A stretch of 64,000 nucleotides of DNA from Hyphomicrobiales bacterium (GCA_947454055.1 CANGIS010000003.1:62001-126000), one strand, 5' to 3'. Positions 27,510 to 37,048 are shown, counted from the first letter of the stretch. The notes: a model not told the origin generated them from the letters alone. Numbers and translations: made by a program.

Positions 27510-29099
27510 ATGGATAAAGCCATTCGGCGGGACACGTCTTCCGCCGGATGGTGCCTAACCCGATGGGCTGCCGTGACCGAAACTTCGCCTATTCTTGCGC
27601 TCGCCAATGTCTCGAAAAGCTTCCCCGGCGTTCGAGCGCTGCATGACGTCTCGTTCTCGCTCTATCCGGGCGAGGTGACGGCGCTGATCGGTGAGAATGG
27701 CGCGGGCAAATCGACCATCGTTAAAATTCTGACGGGCATCTATATCCCCGACGGGGGCGAGATACGGGTCAATGGCGAGACGCAGCATTTTTCCTCGCCG
27801 CGCGATTCATGGGGTGCTGGCATTGCCGCCATCCATCAAGAAACGGTGATGTTTGACGAGCTGAGCGTCGCCGAAAACATTTTCATGGGCCATATGCCGG
27901 GCGGGCATTTGATCGACTGGCGCGACACGAAAGCCAAAGCGCGTGCCCTGCTCGCCAGTATCGAGGCCGATTTTGATGCGGATGCGAAACTCAAAACGCT
28001 CTCGGTCGCTCAAAAGCACATGGTCGAGATCACCCGCGCCTTGAGCCACAACGCCAATGTCATCATCATGGACGAGCCGACGGCGTCGCTGTCGCGCCAT
28101 GAGATCGATGAACTATTCCGCATCGTCACGCAATTGAAGGCCGAGGGCCGCGCGATCATTTTCATCTCGCACAAGTTCGATGAAATTTTCCGCCTCTCGG
28201 ACCGCTTTGTCTGCCTGCGTGACGGCGAAAAAGTAGGCGAGGGAATGACGAGGGACGTCTCCGAGCCCGACCTTGTGCGCATGATGGTTGGCCGCCCGAT
28301 CGATCAGGTGTTTCCGAAACGCGATATTCCGCTCGGGGCTACGGTGCTTGAGATTGACGGGCTCTCGAATGCCACCGAGTTTGCCGATGTCTCGCTCAGC
28401 CTGCGCAAAGGCGAGATTTTAGGGCTTTATGGCCTTGTCGGCGCGGGCCGCTCGGAGGCGATGCAGGCCGTGTTCGGGATGAGCAAGCCGACCGCAGGCC
28501 GCGTTACAATGAACGGTCAGCAACTCGCCATTCACGAGCCGATTGATGCCATTCACGCCGGCATCTCCTATGTGCCGGAAGACCGACAGGAGCAGGGTGC
28601 CTTTTTGCCACTCGGGATCCGCGAAAACATCACCATGGCGTCGCTCGCCGGGCATGTGCGGAATTTTCTCCTCTCGCGTCCTTCCGAGCAATCAGCCGCC
28701 CGCGCGCTGGGTGGCCGACTATCGGTAAAGGCCGCGCATTGGGAACAGTCGCTTGGCGAGCTATCCGGCGGCAACCAGCAAAAAGTCGTCATCGCCAAAT
28801 GGCTGGCCACGAAACCGAAAGTCATCATTCTGGATGAGCCGACCAAGGGCATCGATGTCGGCTCCAAAGCCGCCGTGCATGATTTCATCGGCGAGCTGGC
28901 GGAAGACGGTTTGGCGGTGATTTTGATCAGCTCCGAATTGCCCGAGATTATGGGTCTGTCCGATCGTGTCATCGTCATGCATGAGGGGCGGATCGCGGCG
29001 CGTTTTGAGCGCGGCATGGGAACGGGTGCGCTCGCTTGGAGCGCGGAAGCGATTGTGGCAGCCGCCACCGGCGCTCCGGTCGAGGAGCGTGCCGCATGA
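27510..29099 (+). CDS. Sugar ABC transporter ATP-binding protein, two NBDs (RhaT/MglA type)
   Basis: A 529-residue CUT2-type ATPase with two nucleotide-binding domains. The first has Walker A GENGAGKST near residue 69, VAQKHMVEITRAL in place of a strict signature, and Walker B VIIMDEPTASL. The second has a degenerate Walker A (GLVGAGRSEAM) and a full signature LSGGNQQKVVIAKWL with VIILDEPTKGID, the usual asymmetry of this class. The first 21 residues may be extra: a GTG at 27573 is an alternative start giving the usual N-terminus. Neither has a strong ribosome site. It ends in an ATGA overlap with the permease gene. Confidence 0.9.
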   Translation: MDKAIRRDTSSAGWCLTRWAAVTETSPILALANVSKSFPGVRALHDVSFSLYPGEVTALIGENGAGKSTIVKILTGIYIPDGGEIRVNGETQHFSSPRDSWGAGIAAIHQETVMFDELSVAENIFMGHMPGGHLIDWRDTKAKARALLASIEADFDADAKLKTLSVAQKHMVEITRALSHNANVIIMDEPTASLSRHEIDELFRIVTQLKAEGRAIIFISHKFDEIFRLSDRFVCLRDGEKVGEGMTRDVSEPDLVRMMVGRPIDQVFPKRDIPLGATVLEIDGLSNATEFADVSLSLRKGEILGLYGLVGAGRSEAMQAVFGMSKPTAGRVTMNGQQLAIHEPIDAIHAGISYVPEDRQEQGAFLPLGIRENITMASLAGHVRNFLLSRPSEQSAARALGGRLSVKAAHWEQSLGELSGGNQQKVVIAKWLATKPKVIILDEPTKGIDVGSKAAVHDFIGELAEDGLAVILISSELPEIMGLSDRVIVMHEGRIAARFERGMGTGALAWSAEAIVAAATGAPVEERAA

Positions 29100-30091
29100 G
29101 CGTGTTTCTCAAATACCGCGAATGGGTATTGGCCGCGATCATCGCTCTGATGGTGACGTGCATCAGCCTTTATGCGCCCGCTTTCGGCACGCTCGATAAC
29201 GCGACGGGCGTGTTGAACGATACCGCCTTTCTTTTCATGATGGCGCTGGCGCAGATGGTGGTGATTTTGACGCGCGGCATTGATTTATCGGTCGCCGCCA
29301 ATCTGGCGCTGACCGGCATGTTGACCGGTATTTTCAACGAGATCTTTCCCGATCTTCCTGCTTTTGTCTATGTGGCCGTCGCACTCACCCTTGGCGGTGG
29401 CCTCGGCCTGATCAATGGCACGCTGATCGCCTGGTTGCGTATTCCGCCGATTGTGGTCACGCTTGGCACGCTGGCGATTTTCCGCGGCATGATTGTGGTG
29501 ATTGGCGGCGGCTCGCAGGTCAACACATCGGACATGAGCGCGAGCTTTGTAGGCTTCCCGAAGCTTGGTTTTTTAGGCCTTTCCAGCGTCTTCTGGATTG
29601 CGGCCATCGTGGCCTTGCTGGCCTGGTTTTTTCTGTCGCTCACGCGTGCGGGACGCGGGCTTTATGCGGTCGGAGGTAATCCGGTCGCCGCGCGTTATTG
29701 CGGCATCAGCCTGCCGTTCCAGCAGGTGCTGGCTTACGCCATTTCCGGCGCCGTGGCGGGCATGAGCGGCTATCTCTGGGTGGCACGCTATGGCGTCGCC
29801 TATGTCGAGATAGCCTCGGGCTATGAACTCACCGTCATTGCCGCCTGTGTCATCGGCGGCGTGTCGATTGGCGGCGGTGTTGGAACGGTCGCCGGCACCT
29901 TGCTTGGTGCGCTGTTTGTTGGGGTGATTGTAAACGCATTGCCGGTGATGCAGGTCTCGCCCTTCTGGCAGATGCTGATTTCGGGCGCCGTTATTTTGAC
30001 CGCCGTCATCATCAATGCCCGCGCCGAAGGCCGTGGCCTCAAACTCATCCTGCCAGAAGCCCGCCGTGCGGCGGCGCAGGCGAAGCGGTGA
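29096..30091 (+). CDS. Sugar ABC transporter permease (RhaP type)
   Basis: The ATG at 29096 (ribosome site GAGGAG) overlaps the ATPase stop by four bases; 331 residues. About 8-10 membrane helices of the CUT2 (BPD_transp_2) family. Signatures: VILTRGIDLSVAANLALTGM near residue 60, VVTLGTLAIFRGM and RGLYAVGGNPVAARYCGIS, the cytoplasmic coupling loop, then GVGTVAGTLLGALFVGVI. It forms a heterodimer channel with the next permease. The C-terminal end is basic (ARRAAAQAKR). Confidence 0.9.
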   Translation: MSVFLKYREWVLAAIIALMVTCISLYAPAFGTLDNATGVLNDTAFLFMMALAQMVVILTRGIDLSVAANLALTGMLTGIFNEIFPDLPAFVYVAVALTLGGGLGLINGTLIAWLRIPPIVVTLGTLAIFRGMIVVIGGGSQVNTSDMSASFVGFPKLGFLGLSSVFWIAAIVALLAWFFLSLTRAGRGLYAVGGNPVAARYCGISLPFQQVLAYAISGAVAGMSGYLWVARYGVAYVEIASGYELTVIAACVIGGVSIGGGVGTVAGTLLGALFVGVIVNALPVMQVSPFWQMLISGAVILTAVIINARAEGRGLKLILPEARRAAAQAKR

Positions 30092-30098
30092 GGGCGCG

Positions 30099-31112
30099 AT
30101 GATGCACGATACGCCATCCACCCCCTCGCGCTACACGGTAGAAGATCGCGCCCCGCGCAAACTGTCGAGCTTCCTGCTGCGCTGGGAAAGCATTCTGGTG
30201 ATGATGCTGGCGGCTGTCATTATCGGCAACACGCTGAAATCGCCCTACTTCCTCGATCCGTTCAACCTTGCGGATGCGACCTATAATTTCTCCGAGAAAG
30301 CCATCATGGCGTTGGTCATGGCGCTGTTGATTTTGGTGCGTGAAATCGATCTTTCGGTAGCCGCCATTTTGGCCGTGTCCTCGCTCGCCATCGGCTTCAT
30401 GGGCGATGCGGGTTATGGCACAATTGCCCTGGTGTTGACGGGACTTGCAGTGGGGACAGTGTGCGGTGCGTTTAACGGGTTCCTGGTCACGCGCTCGGGC
30501 GTACCATCGATTGTGATTACGATTGGCACCATGTCGCTTTACCGCGGCATCACGCAGGTGTCGCTGGGCGATCAGGCGCTCTCCACCTTTCCGCAATCCT
30601 ATCTCGATCTCGGCCAGACCTATTTTATTGATTGGCCGCCCGTGCCTTTGTCCTTCTTCATCTTCCTATTGCTCGCTTGTGTGTTCGGCGTGTTCCTGCA
30701 CAAAACGGCCATCGGACGGCAGCTCTTTGCCATCGGAGCCAATCCGGTTGCAGCGCGTTTTTCAGGTATCAGGGTGGACCGGATCCGGTTTGCGCTGTTT
30801 ACCGTTTCGGGCCTGTTGGCGGGGCTTGGCGCGGTCTTGCTGACCGCGCGTATCGGCGTGATGCGACCCAATATCGGGCTTGGCTGGGAGCTTGATATCA
30901 TCACCATGGTGATTTTGGGCGGCGTGGCGATTTCGGGCGGCGTCGGCACCATCGGCGGTGTTGTGCTGGCCGTGTTCGTGCTGGGGCTCTCGACTTTTGG
31001 TCTCGCTTTGATGAATGTGCCGGGCATCGTCATCAATGTGCTGCTCGGCCTGTTGTTGATCATCTCGATTGCGGCACCGATTGTCATCCGCATGATAACT
31101 GGAAAACGCTGA
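30099..31112 (+). CDS. Sugar ABC transporter permease (RhaQ type)
   Basis: Two adjacent ATGs (30099 and 30102) follow GAGGG; 337 residues are taken from the first. It is the second CUT2 permease, with the same motifs as its neighbour: LILVREIDLSVAAILAVSSL, TIGTMSLYRGITQVSLG, RQLFAIGANPVAARFSGIRV and GVGTIGGVVLAVFVLGLS. About 9-10 membrane helices follow a 25-residue polar N-terminus. Its TGA overlaps the mutarotase ATG (TGATG), so transport and sugar conversion are coupled. The two permeases are clearly diverged copies. Confidence 0.9.
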   Translation: MMHDTPSTPSRYTVEDRAPRKLSSFLLRWESILVMMLAAVIIGNTLKSPYFLDPFNLADATYNFSEKAIMALVMALLILVREIDLSVAAILAVSSLAIGFMGDAGYGTIALVLTGLAVGTVCGAFNGFLVTRSGVPSIVITIGTMSLYRGITQVSLGDQALSTFPQSYLDLGQTYFIDWPPVPLSFFIFLLLACVFGVFLHKTAIGRQLFAIGANPVAARFSGIRVDRIRFALFTVSGLLAGLGAVLLTARIGVMRPNIGLGWELDIITMVILGGVAISGGVGTIGGVVLAVFVLGLSTFGLALMNVPGIVINVLLGLLLIISIAAPIVIRMITGKR

Positions 31113-31426
31113 TGCAACGTCATGCCTTCAAAATGTTGCTCAATCCCGGCCAGAGGGACGAATACAAAAAACGGCACGATGCGATCTGGCCGGAGCTGTC
31201 GGCTCTGCTGCATCAAGCGGGCGTTCGCAACTATTCGATCTTTCTCGATGAGGAAACGAATGTGCTGTTCGCCTATCTGGAGCGGCCCGAAAATCACACT
31301 ATGGATAGCCTGCCCCATGACCCCGTGATGCGCCGCTGGTGGGATTATATGAAAGATCTCATGGCGACCGACGCAACGGGCGCTCCGCTGGCCAAGCCGA
31401 TCAGCGAAGTTTTTCATCTCGATTAA
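31112..31426 (+). CDS. rhaM: L-rhamnose mutarotase family protein (RhaM-like)
   Basis: A 104-residue protein, the exact usual length of RhaM. It interconverts alpha and beta anomers of L-rhamnose, or of L-fucose in some relatives. Motifs: RHAFKMLLNPGQRDEYKKRH with the active-site His, DAIWPELSALLHQAG, NYSIFLDEETNVLFAYLE and the closing MRRWWDYMKDLM, all characteristic of the dimeric alpha/beta barrel. It is coupled to the importer. The anomer preference cannot be read from sequence; the neighbouring aldo/keto reductase suggests a direct oxidation route after anomerisation. Confidence 0.92.
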   Translation: MQRHAFKMLLNPGQRDEYKKRHDAIWPELSALLHQAGVRNYSIFLDEETNVLFAYLERPENHTMDSLPHDPVMRRWWDYMKDLMATDATGAPLAKPISEVFHLD

Positions 31427-31450
31427 GCAAACGATACAGGGAGAGTAACG

Positions 31451-32488
31451 ATGGATATTCGGACCTTTACAGCGCGCAATGGAACGGTTTTGCCGTTTTC
31501 TGTCGTAGGCTTTGGCACCGCCCCGCTGGGTGATTTGTTCACCAAGCTCGACGAGCAAACCTCGATCAAGACGGTGGAGGCGGCCTATCAAGCGGGTGTC
31601 ACGGTGTTCGATACCTCGCCCCATTACGGCAATGGTCTGGCCGAGGCGCGGGTCGGCTCTGGCTTGCGTCATGCTGATCGCAGCAAGGTGATCGTGTCGA
31701 CTAAAATCGGCCGCGTGATGGACCCTTGGGCCAAGCCCGCCGCCGCGCGCGATGATGTCATCTCGCCGGGTTTTGCCGGCGGCTTCCCGCACGCCGCACG
31801 CTTTGATTATTCGCGCGATGGCACGATGCGCTCCATCGAACAGTCGCTTCTCCGCATGGGCCTCGACCATCTCGATATTGTCCTGATCCATGATTGCGAC
31901 ATTTGGACGCATGGCGAAACCGATGCGCCGATCCGCTTCAAGGAAGCGATGGACGGCGCCTATAAAGCGCTGGACGAATTGCGCAGCCAGAAGGTGATCA
32001 GCGCCATCGGCGTGGGCATCAATGAATCCTCAACCGCCACCAATTTCATCCGTGCGGGCGATTTTGACGTCACCATGCTAGCGGGCCGTTATTCGCTGCT
32101 CGTGCAAAACGCGCTCGATGAATTCCTGCCTTTGGCGCTGGAAAAGAAAATGGGCATCATGCTCGCCGGCGTCTTCAATTCCGGCATTCTCGCCACCGGC
32201 GCGATTCCGAATGCCAAATTCGATTACGGCAATGCCTCGCCCGAAATCATGGATCGGGTCCGCAAAATCGAGGCCGTGTGCCAGTCGCATGGCGTCTCGA
32301 TCCGGCAGGCGGCGTTGCGGTTCTCGATGTCGCATCCCGCTGTTGTCTCGGTCGTGCTGGGCGGCGTGAAGCCCGAGGAAGTACTTTCCAATGTCGCAGA
32401 TGCGGGTGTGAAAATTCCCGTAGGCCTCTGGTCGGACCTCAAAGCAGCGGGCTTGTTAAACCCTGCTGCACCAACCCCAACGGCGTGA
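31451..32488 (+). CDS. Aldo/keto reductase, probable sugar 1-dehydrogenase (L-fucose/D-threo-aldose type)
   Basis: A 345-residue aldo/keto reductase of the L-fucose / D-threo-aldose 1-dehydrogenase / pyridoxal dehydrogenase subgroup. The catalytic tetrad is visible: Asp54 and Tyr59 in FDTSPHYG, Lys86 in STKIGRV and His148 in LIHDCD. It should oxidise an aldose at C1 to a lactone with NAD(P). Being next to a mutarotase and an importer supports a sugar substrate, such as L-fucose, D-arabinose or L-galactose. An AGGGAGAGTAACG ribosome site precedes the ATG. No lactonase gene is adjacent. Confidence 0.85.
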   Translation: MDIRTFTARNGTVLPFSVVGFGTAPLGDLFTKLDEQTSIKTVEAAYQAGVTVFDTSPHYGNGLAEARVGSGLRHADRSKVIVSTKIGRVMDPWAKPAAARDDVISPGFAGGFPHAARFDYSRDGTMRSIEQSLLRMGLDHLDIVLIHDCDIWTHGETDAPIRFKEAMDGAYKALDELRSQKVISAIGVGINESSTATNFIRAGDFDVTMLAGRYSLLVQNALDEFLPLALEKKMGIMLAGVFNSGILATGAIPNAKFDYGNASPEIMDRVRKIEAVCQSHGVSIRQAALRFSMSHPAVVSVVLGGVKPEEVLSNVADAGVKIPVGLWSDLKAAGLLNPAAPTPTA

Positions 32489-32496
32489 CGGATCGC

Positions 32497-33276
32497 ATGG
32501 CGGGCTTTGATCCGATTGAGGCCTTTTCGCTCAAAGGTCAGGTCGCCGTTGTTACCGGCGGCGGCAAAGGCATCGGGCGCGGCGTGGCTTTAGGCCTCGC
32601 CCGCTCAGGTGCCGCCGTCCATGTGCTCGACCGCGATCTCGCTGCTGCGGAAGATGCGGTGGCGATGCTGAAGGCCGAGGGGCACCGTGCTCGAGCCCAT
32701 CACGTCGATGTCGGCGATGAGGCGTCGATTGATGCGGCGATGGCAACCATCGCGGCGGAGGGCAGTCTCGACGTGCTGGTCAACAATGCAGGGCTCGCGA
32801 TCCGCAAGCCGTCGGTCGATCTGTCGGTGGCGGATTGGGATGCGGTATTGAAGGTGAATTTAACCGGCGTGTTTTTATGCGCCCGAAGCGCCGCGCGACA
32901 CATGATCGCGAACAAACAGGGCGCGATCGTCAATCTCGCCTCGATCATGGGGCTTTCGGGGGGCGGGCTTTATCCGAATATCTCCTATCAGGCGACCAAG
33001 GGCGCGGTCGTCAACCTCACCCGCGCGCTGGCGGTGGAATGGGCACCCTCCGGCGTGCGTGTGAATGCGGTCGCGCCCACATGGGTGCGGACGGATTTCA
33101 TCAAGCCGCTGACCGATAATCCCGATCTGCTCGCCCGCATGAACGCGATGACGCCGCTTGGTCGCATCGCCGAGATTGACGAAGTCGTGGGCGGTATTGT
33201 CTATCTCGCAAGCCCTGCGGCTGCGATGGTCACGGGCCACACGCTTGCGATTGATGGCGGCTTTCTGGCGCAATAA
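32497..33276 (+). CDS. SDR-family sugar or keto-acid dehydrogenase
   Basis: ATG 32497 gives 259 residues; a GTG at 32485 that overlaps the previous stop (GTGA) is an equally possible start, adding four residues. Classical SDR: TGGGKGIG cofactor motif at 20-27, NNAG at 96-99, Ser149, Tyr164 and Lys168 as the catalytic triad with the expected spacing, and the C-terminal SPAAAMVTGHTLAIDGGF. It lies after the sugar dehydrogenase and may be an aldose dehydrogenase or a 2-keto-3-deoxy acid dehydrogenase in the same path. The substrate is not assigned. Confidence 0.88.
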   Translation: MAGFDPIEAFSLKGQVAVVTGGGKGIGRGVALGLARSGAAVHVLDRDLAAAEDAVAMLKAEGHRARAHHVDVGDEASIDAAMATIAAEGSLDVLVNNAGLAIRKPSVDLSVADWDAVLKVNLTGVFLCARSAARHMIANKQGAIVNLASIMGLSGGGLYPNISYQATKGAVVNLTRALAVEWAPSGVRVNAVAPTWVRTDFIKPLTDNPDLLARMNAMTPLGRIAEIDEVVGGIVYLASPAAAMVTGHTLAIDGGFLAQ

Positions 33277-33285
33277 GGAACAACC

Positions 33286-34665
33286 ATGTCTAAGGCCCCT
33301 TTAACGATCAGCGAATTTCAATCGGAGCTTCACGCCGGAAGGCTGACGGCGGAAGCCGCTGTTGCGTCATCGCTTGACCGGATTGAAACGCTGAACGGCA
33401 AACTCAAAGCCTTTGTCAAAGTCGATACGGATCGCGCTTTGGCCGATGCGCGCCATCTCGATCATCTGGCAAAACTGGGCATACCGAAAGGCCCGCTTTT
33501 CGGTATTCCGCTCGCGATCAAGGACATCATCGATGTCGCGGGATTGCGCACCGGCGGCGGCTCGCTTACCCGCAACAATGCGGGCCCTGCGACAGCGGAT
33601 GCGAAAGTCGTCACCCGTCTGCGCCAAGCGGGCGCGGTGGTGGTTGGTAAAGTCGCGACCGTCGAATATGCGTTTGGCGGCTGGGGCTCGAACGAGACGG
33701 TCGGCACCCCGCATAACCCGTGGGATTTGGCGAAAGCTCGCGTGCCGGGGGGGTCCTCCAGCGGGTCAGCGGTAGCGGTTGCGGCAGGCCTCGTACCCGG
33801 TGCATTGGGTTCCGATACGGGCGGCTCCATCCGCCTGCCTTCCTCCTTTTCAGGGCTGGTCGGGTTGAAAACAACCGCAGGCCTGATCCCGAAAACGGGC
33901 GTCTTGCCGCTTTCCGATATTCTCGACACCATCGGCCCGATGACACGGACGGTGGCGGATGCTGCCATCTTGTTCGAAGTCCTGCTGGGCCATGCCTCCG
34001 GCACCCATCAGCCCGGTCCGGTTGATCAAGCCGCGCCCTTCCAACACCTTCGCATCGGCGTGCCGGTTGAAACGGGCGTGATGCTTCATCCCGATACCGA
34101 GCGGGCCTACCAAGCGTTGCAGGAGCGGCTCAGTGCCGGTGGCGCGACCTTGGTGCCGGTCCGCTTCCCTATGAGCTTGGCCGATTATGCGGCTCCCTGC
34201 GGCATGTTTTTGGCGGTTGATTCCTATCGCCATTACGGCCCACTCGCCGAAGAAGAGCCTAACCGTCTGGGGGCGCCCGTCCGTGTGCGTATGTTGAGCG
34301 GCAAAGGCGTCACGGCGGTTGATTACACCAAAAATCTTGAGCGCCGAGAGCGCGAGAAAGCCGTCATCGCGAAGGTCTATGAAACGGTGGATGCCATCCT
34401 GATGCCCTCCACCGCCATGCCTGCGCCTGTGCTTGGCGAGCATCCCGAGCATGATAGCCCAGCGGTGTTCACGCGCTTTGCGAATTATTTTGATCTTGCC
34501 GCCATCTCGTTGCCCACAGCGCTGTCGGCCACCGGCCTACCCATCGCGATGCAATTTGTCGTGCCCGGTTTCCATGAGGCGCGGGCGCTTAATATCGCCC
34601 ATCGGGTGGAGATGGCCCAAGGCGGGCCTATCCTCTGCCCGCTTCTCGCCCAGGCGCATCTTTAA
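33286..34665 (+). CDS. Amidase signature family hydrolase
   Basis: A 459-residue amidase-signature enzyme. The Ser-cisSer-Lys triad is visible: Lys79 in GIPLAIKD, the cis-Ser within PGGSSSGSAVAVAAG (residues 154-168) and the nucleophile Ser181 in GSDTGGSIR. The C-terminal part ends with LPTALSATGLPIAMQFV. The substrate could be a small amide, carbamate or other acyl compound; it is not GatA, since the GatA-specific context is lacking. It follows the SDR by nine bases with an AAGGA ribosome site, so it is in the same transcript. Why an amidase ends a sugar operon is unclear. Confidence 0.88.
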   Translation: MSKAPLTISEFQSELHAGRLTAEAAVASSLDRIETLNGKLKAFVKVDTDRALADARHLDHLAKLGIPKGPLFGIPLAIKDIIDVAGLRTGGGSLTRNNAGPATADAKVVTRLRQAGAVVVGKVATVEYAFGGWGSNETVGTPHNPWDLAKARVPGGSSSGSAVAVAAGLVPGALGSDTGGSIRLPSSFSGLVGLKTTAGLIPKTGVLPLSDILDTIGPMTRTVADAAILFEVLLGHASGTHQPGPVDQAAPFQHLRIGVPVETGVMLHPDTERAYQALQERLSAGGATLVPVRFPMSLADYAAPCGMFLAVDSYRHYGPLAEEEPNRLGAPVRVRMLSGKGVTAVDYTKNLERREREKAVIAKVYETVDAILMPSTAMPAPVLGEHPEHDSPAVFTRFANYFDLAAISLPTALSATGLPIAMQFVVPGFHEARALNIAHRVEMAQGGPILCPLLAQAHL

Positions 34666-34721
34666 AGCACTCAACTGATCCGCATCAAGGCGCGTAAATT
34701 CTGCTCCGGCTAGAACCGGGC

Positions 34722-35387
34722 ATGACATTTTTGGATCGCAAAGAAGCGGGCCGCGTGCTCGCCAAGCGTTTGCAAGGGGCCCAGTCGCGGGAAGGCGCAT
34801 GGGTGCTGGCTTTGCCGCGTGGTGGTGTTCCGGTGGCCTATGAAATCGCCCAAGCGCTGCATCTGCCATTGGACGTGATGCTGGTGCGCAAGCTTGGCGT
34901 GCCGGGTCACGAAGAGCTCGCCATGGGCGCGATTGCAAGCGGCGGCGTTCGCGTCATGAACGATGACATCACTCGCTCACTCGGCATCTCACAAGCGGTG
35001 ATTGACGAGATAATCGCGCGCGAAGAGCACGAGCTTTTGCGCCGTGAAAAGCTCTATCGTGGTGATCGACCACCTTTAATGCTGCGCAATAAGCCGGTCA
35101 TTCTGGTGGATGATGGCGCAGCCACCGGTGCCAATATGTTGGCCGCCATTCGTGCCGCCCGCCGGCTTGGTGCCTCTCCCATCACAGTCGCGCTGCCGGT
35201 TGCCCCCTTTACCACCCATGAAATGCTCGCAGGGGCTGCTGACGAGATGGTGACCGCCGTAATCGGCGATCCGTTTTATGGCGTAGGCGCGTTCTACGAG
35301 GACTTTTCGCAAACCAGCGATGACGAGGTCCGCAAGCTGATGCGCGGCCCCGCTCTAGCCATTGCCGAGGGGAAACCGCAGCCATGA
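34722..35387 (+). CDS. Phosphoribosyltransferase family protein
   Basis: A 221-residue type I PRTase fold protein. The PRPP-binding motif is VILVDDGAATGANML at 126-140, preceded by LALPRGGVPVAYEIA near residue 30 and VRKLGVPGHEELAMGAIASGG. This subgroup is common in stress-related clusters and is often fused with or next to alpha/beta hydrolases and erythromycin-esterase-like proteins, as here. No base specificity can be given. Its stop overlaps the next gene's ATG by four bases. The 56-base gap before it shows no clear promoter. Confidence 0.85.
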   Translation: MTFLDRKEAGRVLAKRLQGAQSREGAWVLALPRGGVPVAYEIAQALHLPLDVMLVRKLGVPGHEELAMGAIASGGVRVMNDDITRSLGISQAVIDEIIAREEHELLRREKLYRGDRPPLMLRNKPVILVDDGAATGANMLAAIRAARRLGASPITVALPVAPFTTHEMLAGAADEMVTAVIGDPFYGVGAFYEDFSQTSDDEVRKLMRGPALAIAEGKPQP

Positions 35388-36733
35388 CCACAGCCAATCC
35401 CTTGATCGCCGAAATCCGCCAGCACGCTTTGCCGTTCTCTGATTTGCCGAAGGATTTAGCTCCGCTGATCGAGATGATTGGCGATGCCCGCTTCGTGCTG
35501 ATCGGCGAGGCCACGCATGGCACCGAGGAGTTTTACCGCATCCGCGCGGAGCTCTCGAAGGTTCTGATCCGCGATCACGGTTTTGCCGCCGTGGCCATTG
35601 AGGGCGATTGGCCCGACACGTTTCGCGCCAATGAATATGTGCGCGGAGACCGGCATATCATCGACGCCGAAAGCGCGTTGTCGGGCTTCAAGCGCTTCCC
35701 GTCTTGGATGTGGCGCAATGGCGTCACCGCCCGCTTTCTGGATTGGCTCCGCGATGAAAATGGCAAACGTCCGGCCCCGCAGCGCGCGGGGTTTTACGGG
35801 CTTGATCTTTATTCGTTGAACGCCTCGATTGAGGCGGTCATCACCTATTTGGACCGCGTCGATCCGCCAGCCGCCGATCGCGCAAGGCAGCATTATGGTT
35901 GCTTCGATCACCACAATGCCGATCATCCGCAAGATTACGGTCTGCGCGCGGTCACAGGTGCGGCGCGCTCATGCGAAGACGATGTTGTTCGCGAGTTGGC
36001 CGCGCTGCAAAAACGCGTGGCCGATTATAGCAAGCACAATTCGGGCACGAGTCCGGAAGCCTTTTTCTCGGCCGAACAGAATGCTCGTGCGGTGATCGGG
36101 GCCGAGCATTATTACCGCTCGATGTTTTCCAACCGCGCCTCGTCCTGGAATATTCGCGACCGGCACATGACCAGCACGCTGGATGCTATTGCGGGACATC
36201 TTTCCAACGCGCGCAATGAGCGGGCGAAGCTGATTGTCTGGGCGCATAATTCCCATATCGGCGATGCACGCGCGACCGAGATGGGCACCGCAGGCGAAGT
36301 CACTTTGGGCCAGCTCGTCCGTGAGCAACATGGCGAACATGACACGCGGCTGATTGGATTTTCAACGGCGCGGGGCACCGTAACGGCTGCCTCGCATTGG
36401 GATGGCGAACCGGAAACCAAGACGATTTTATCGCCCAGTCGGGAAACCTATGAAGGACTTTTCCACGCTTGCGGGCTCGATTCTTTTGCACTTTTGCTGC
36501 GCAGCAATTTTGCACTCGCACCGCATCTCAGCCTGTCGCGTTTGCAGCGTGCAATTGGCGTTTTGTACCTGCCGGAGACGGAGCGGCGCAGCCATTATTT
36601 CTTTGCCTCGCTGCCGCAGCAATTTGATGCCTTGGTTCACATCGACCGTACCTCGGCGCTCAAACCGCTCGATGAAATAATGCTGCGTAGCCCCGTTGGT
36701 GATCTGGCCGAGAGCTATCCGACCGGTCTCTGA
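35384..36733 (+). CDS. Erythromycin esterase (EreA/ChaN-like) family protein
   Basis: A 449-residue protein of the erythromycin-esterase superfamily. The conserved active-site segment is LIGEATHGTEEFYRIRAEL with Glu42 and His45; then AIEGDWPDTFRANEYVRGD, FYGLDLYSLNASIEAVI, and LIVWAHNSHIGDARATEMG with a second conserved His. Resistance members open macrolide lactones, but many chromosomal members sit with phosphoribosyltransferases and have no tested substrate. Macrolide resistance should therefore not be assumed. It is translationally coupled to the PRTase gene and followed by chaB. Confidence 0.85.
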   Translation: MTTANPLIAEIRQHALPFSDLPKDLAPLIEMIGDARFVLIGEATHGTEEFYRIRAELSKVLIRDHGFAAVAIEGDWPDTFRANEYVRGDRHIIDAESALSGFKRFPSWMWRNGVTARFLDWLRDENGKRPAPQRAGFYGLDLYSLNASIEAVITYLDRVDPPAADRARQHYGCFDHHNADHPQDYGLRAVTGAARSCEDDVVRELAALQKRVADYSKHNSGTSPEAFFSAEQNARAVIGAEHYYRSMFSNRASSWNIRDRHMTSTLDAIAGHLSNARNERAKLIVWAHNSHIGDARATEMGTAGEVTLGQLVREQHGEHDTRLIGFSTARGTVTAASHWDGEPETKTILSPSRETYEGLFHACGLDSFALLLRSNFALAPHLSLSRLQRAIGVLYLPETERRSHYFFASLPQQFDALVHIDRTSALKPLDEIMLRSPVGDLAESYPTGL

Positions 36734-36781
36734 ACCGGCGCCGAAGCAAATAAAAAGACAAACATCAAAGGAGGATAAACC

Positions 36782-37048
36782 ATGCCCTATGCGAGTAATG
36801 CCGATTTGCCGGATCGCGTCCGCAACCATCTGCCCGATCATGCGCAGAGCATTTTTCGCGAAGCCTTCAACCACGCCTATGACCGGTATGCCGATCCCGA
36901 GAAGCGTCATTTTGGCGGCACACGCGAGGCGGCGGCCAACCGCGTGGCGTGGGCGGCCGTCAAACGTGCCTATCATAAAGACGGCGACCGTTGGGTTCCG
37001 CTCAACGGCGTGGGCTCGCGGCTCTATCACCAAGGGGCTGGCCTATGA
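36782..37048 (+). CDS. ChaB family protein
   Basis: An 88-residue small protein with the ChaB domain: ASNADLPDRVRNHLPDHAQSI, FREAFNHAYDRYADP, AAANRVAWAAVKRAYHKDG. ChaB was named as a putative regulator of the cation antiporter ChaA, but its biochemical role is not settled; the family is common in stress-response loci. A near-perfect AAAGGAGGATAAACC ribosome site precedes the ATG, the strongest in this region, suggesting high expression. It overlaps the next gene by four bases (ATGA). No chaA gene is present. Confidence 0.88.
   Translation: MPYASNADLPDRVRNHLPDHAQSIFREAFNHAYDRYADPEKRHFGGTREAAANRVAWAAVKRAYHKDGDRWVPLNGVGSRLYHQGAGL

Noticed and set aside
30620-31912. A 430-codon open frame on the minus strand
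   Set aside because: It lies wholly antisense to the RhaQ permease, the mutarotase and the aldo/keto reductase, all with strong family motifs. Its translation is rich in His/Arg/Gln and shows no domain.
35384-36733. Macrolide resistance gene
   Set aside because: The erythromycin-esterase superfamily is broad and the context is a stress-type cluster; nothing in the sequence supports a resistance role.
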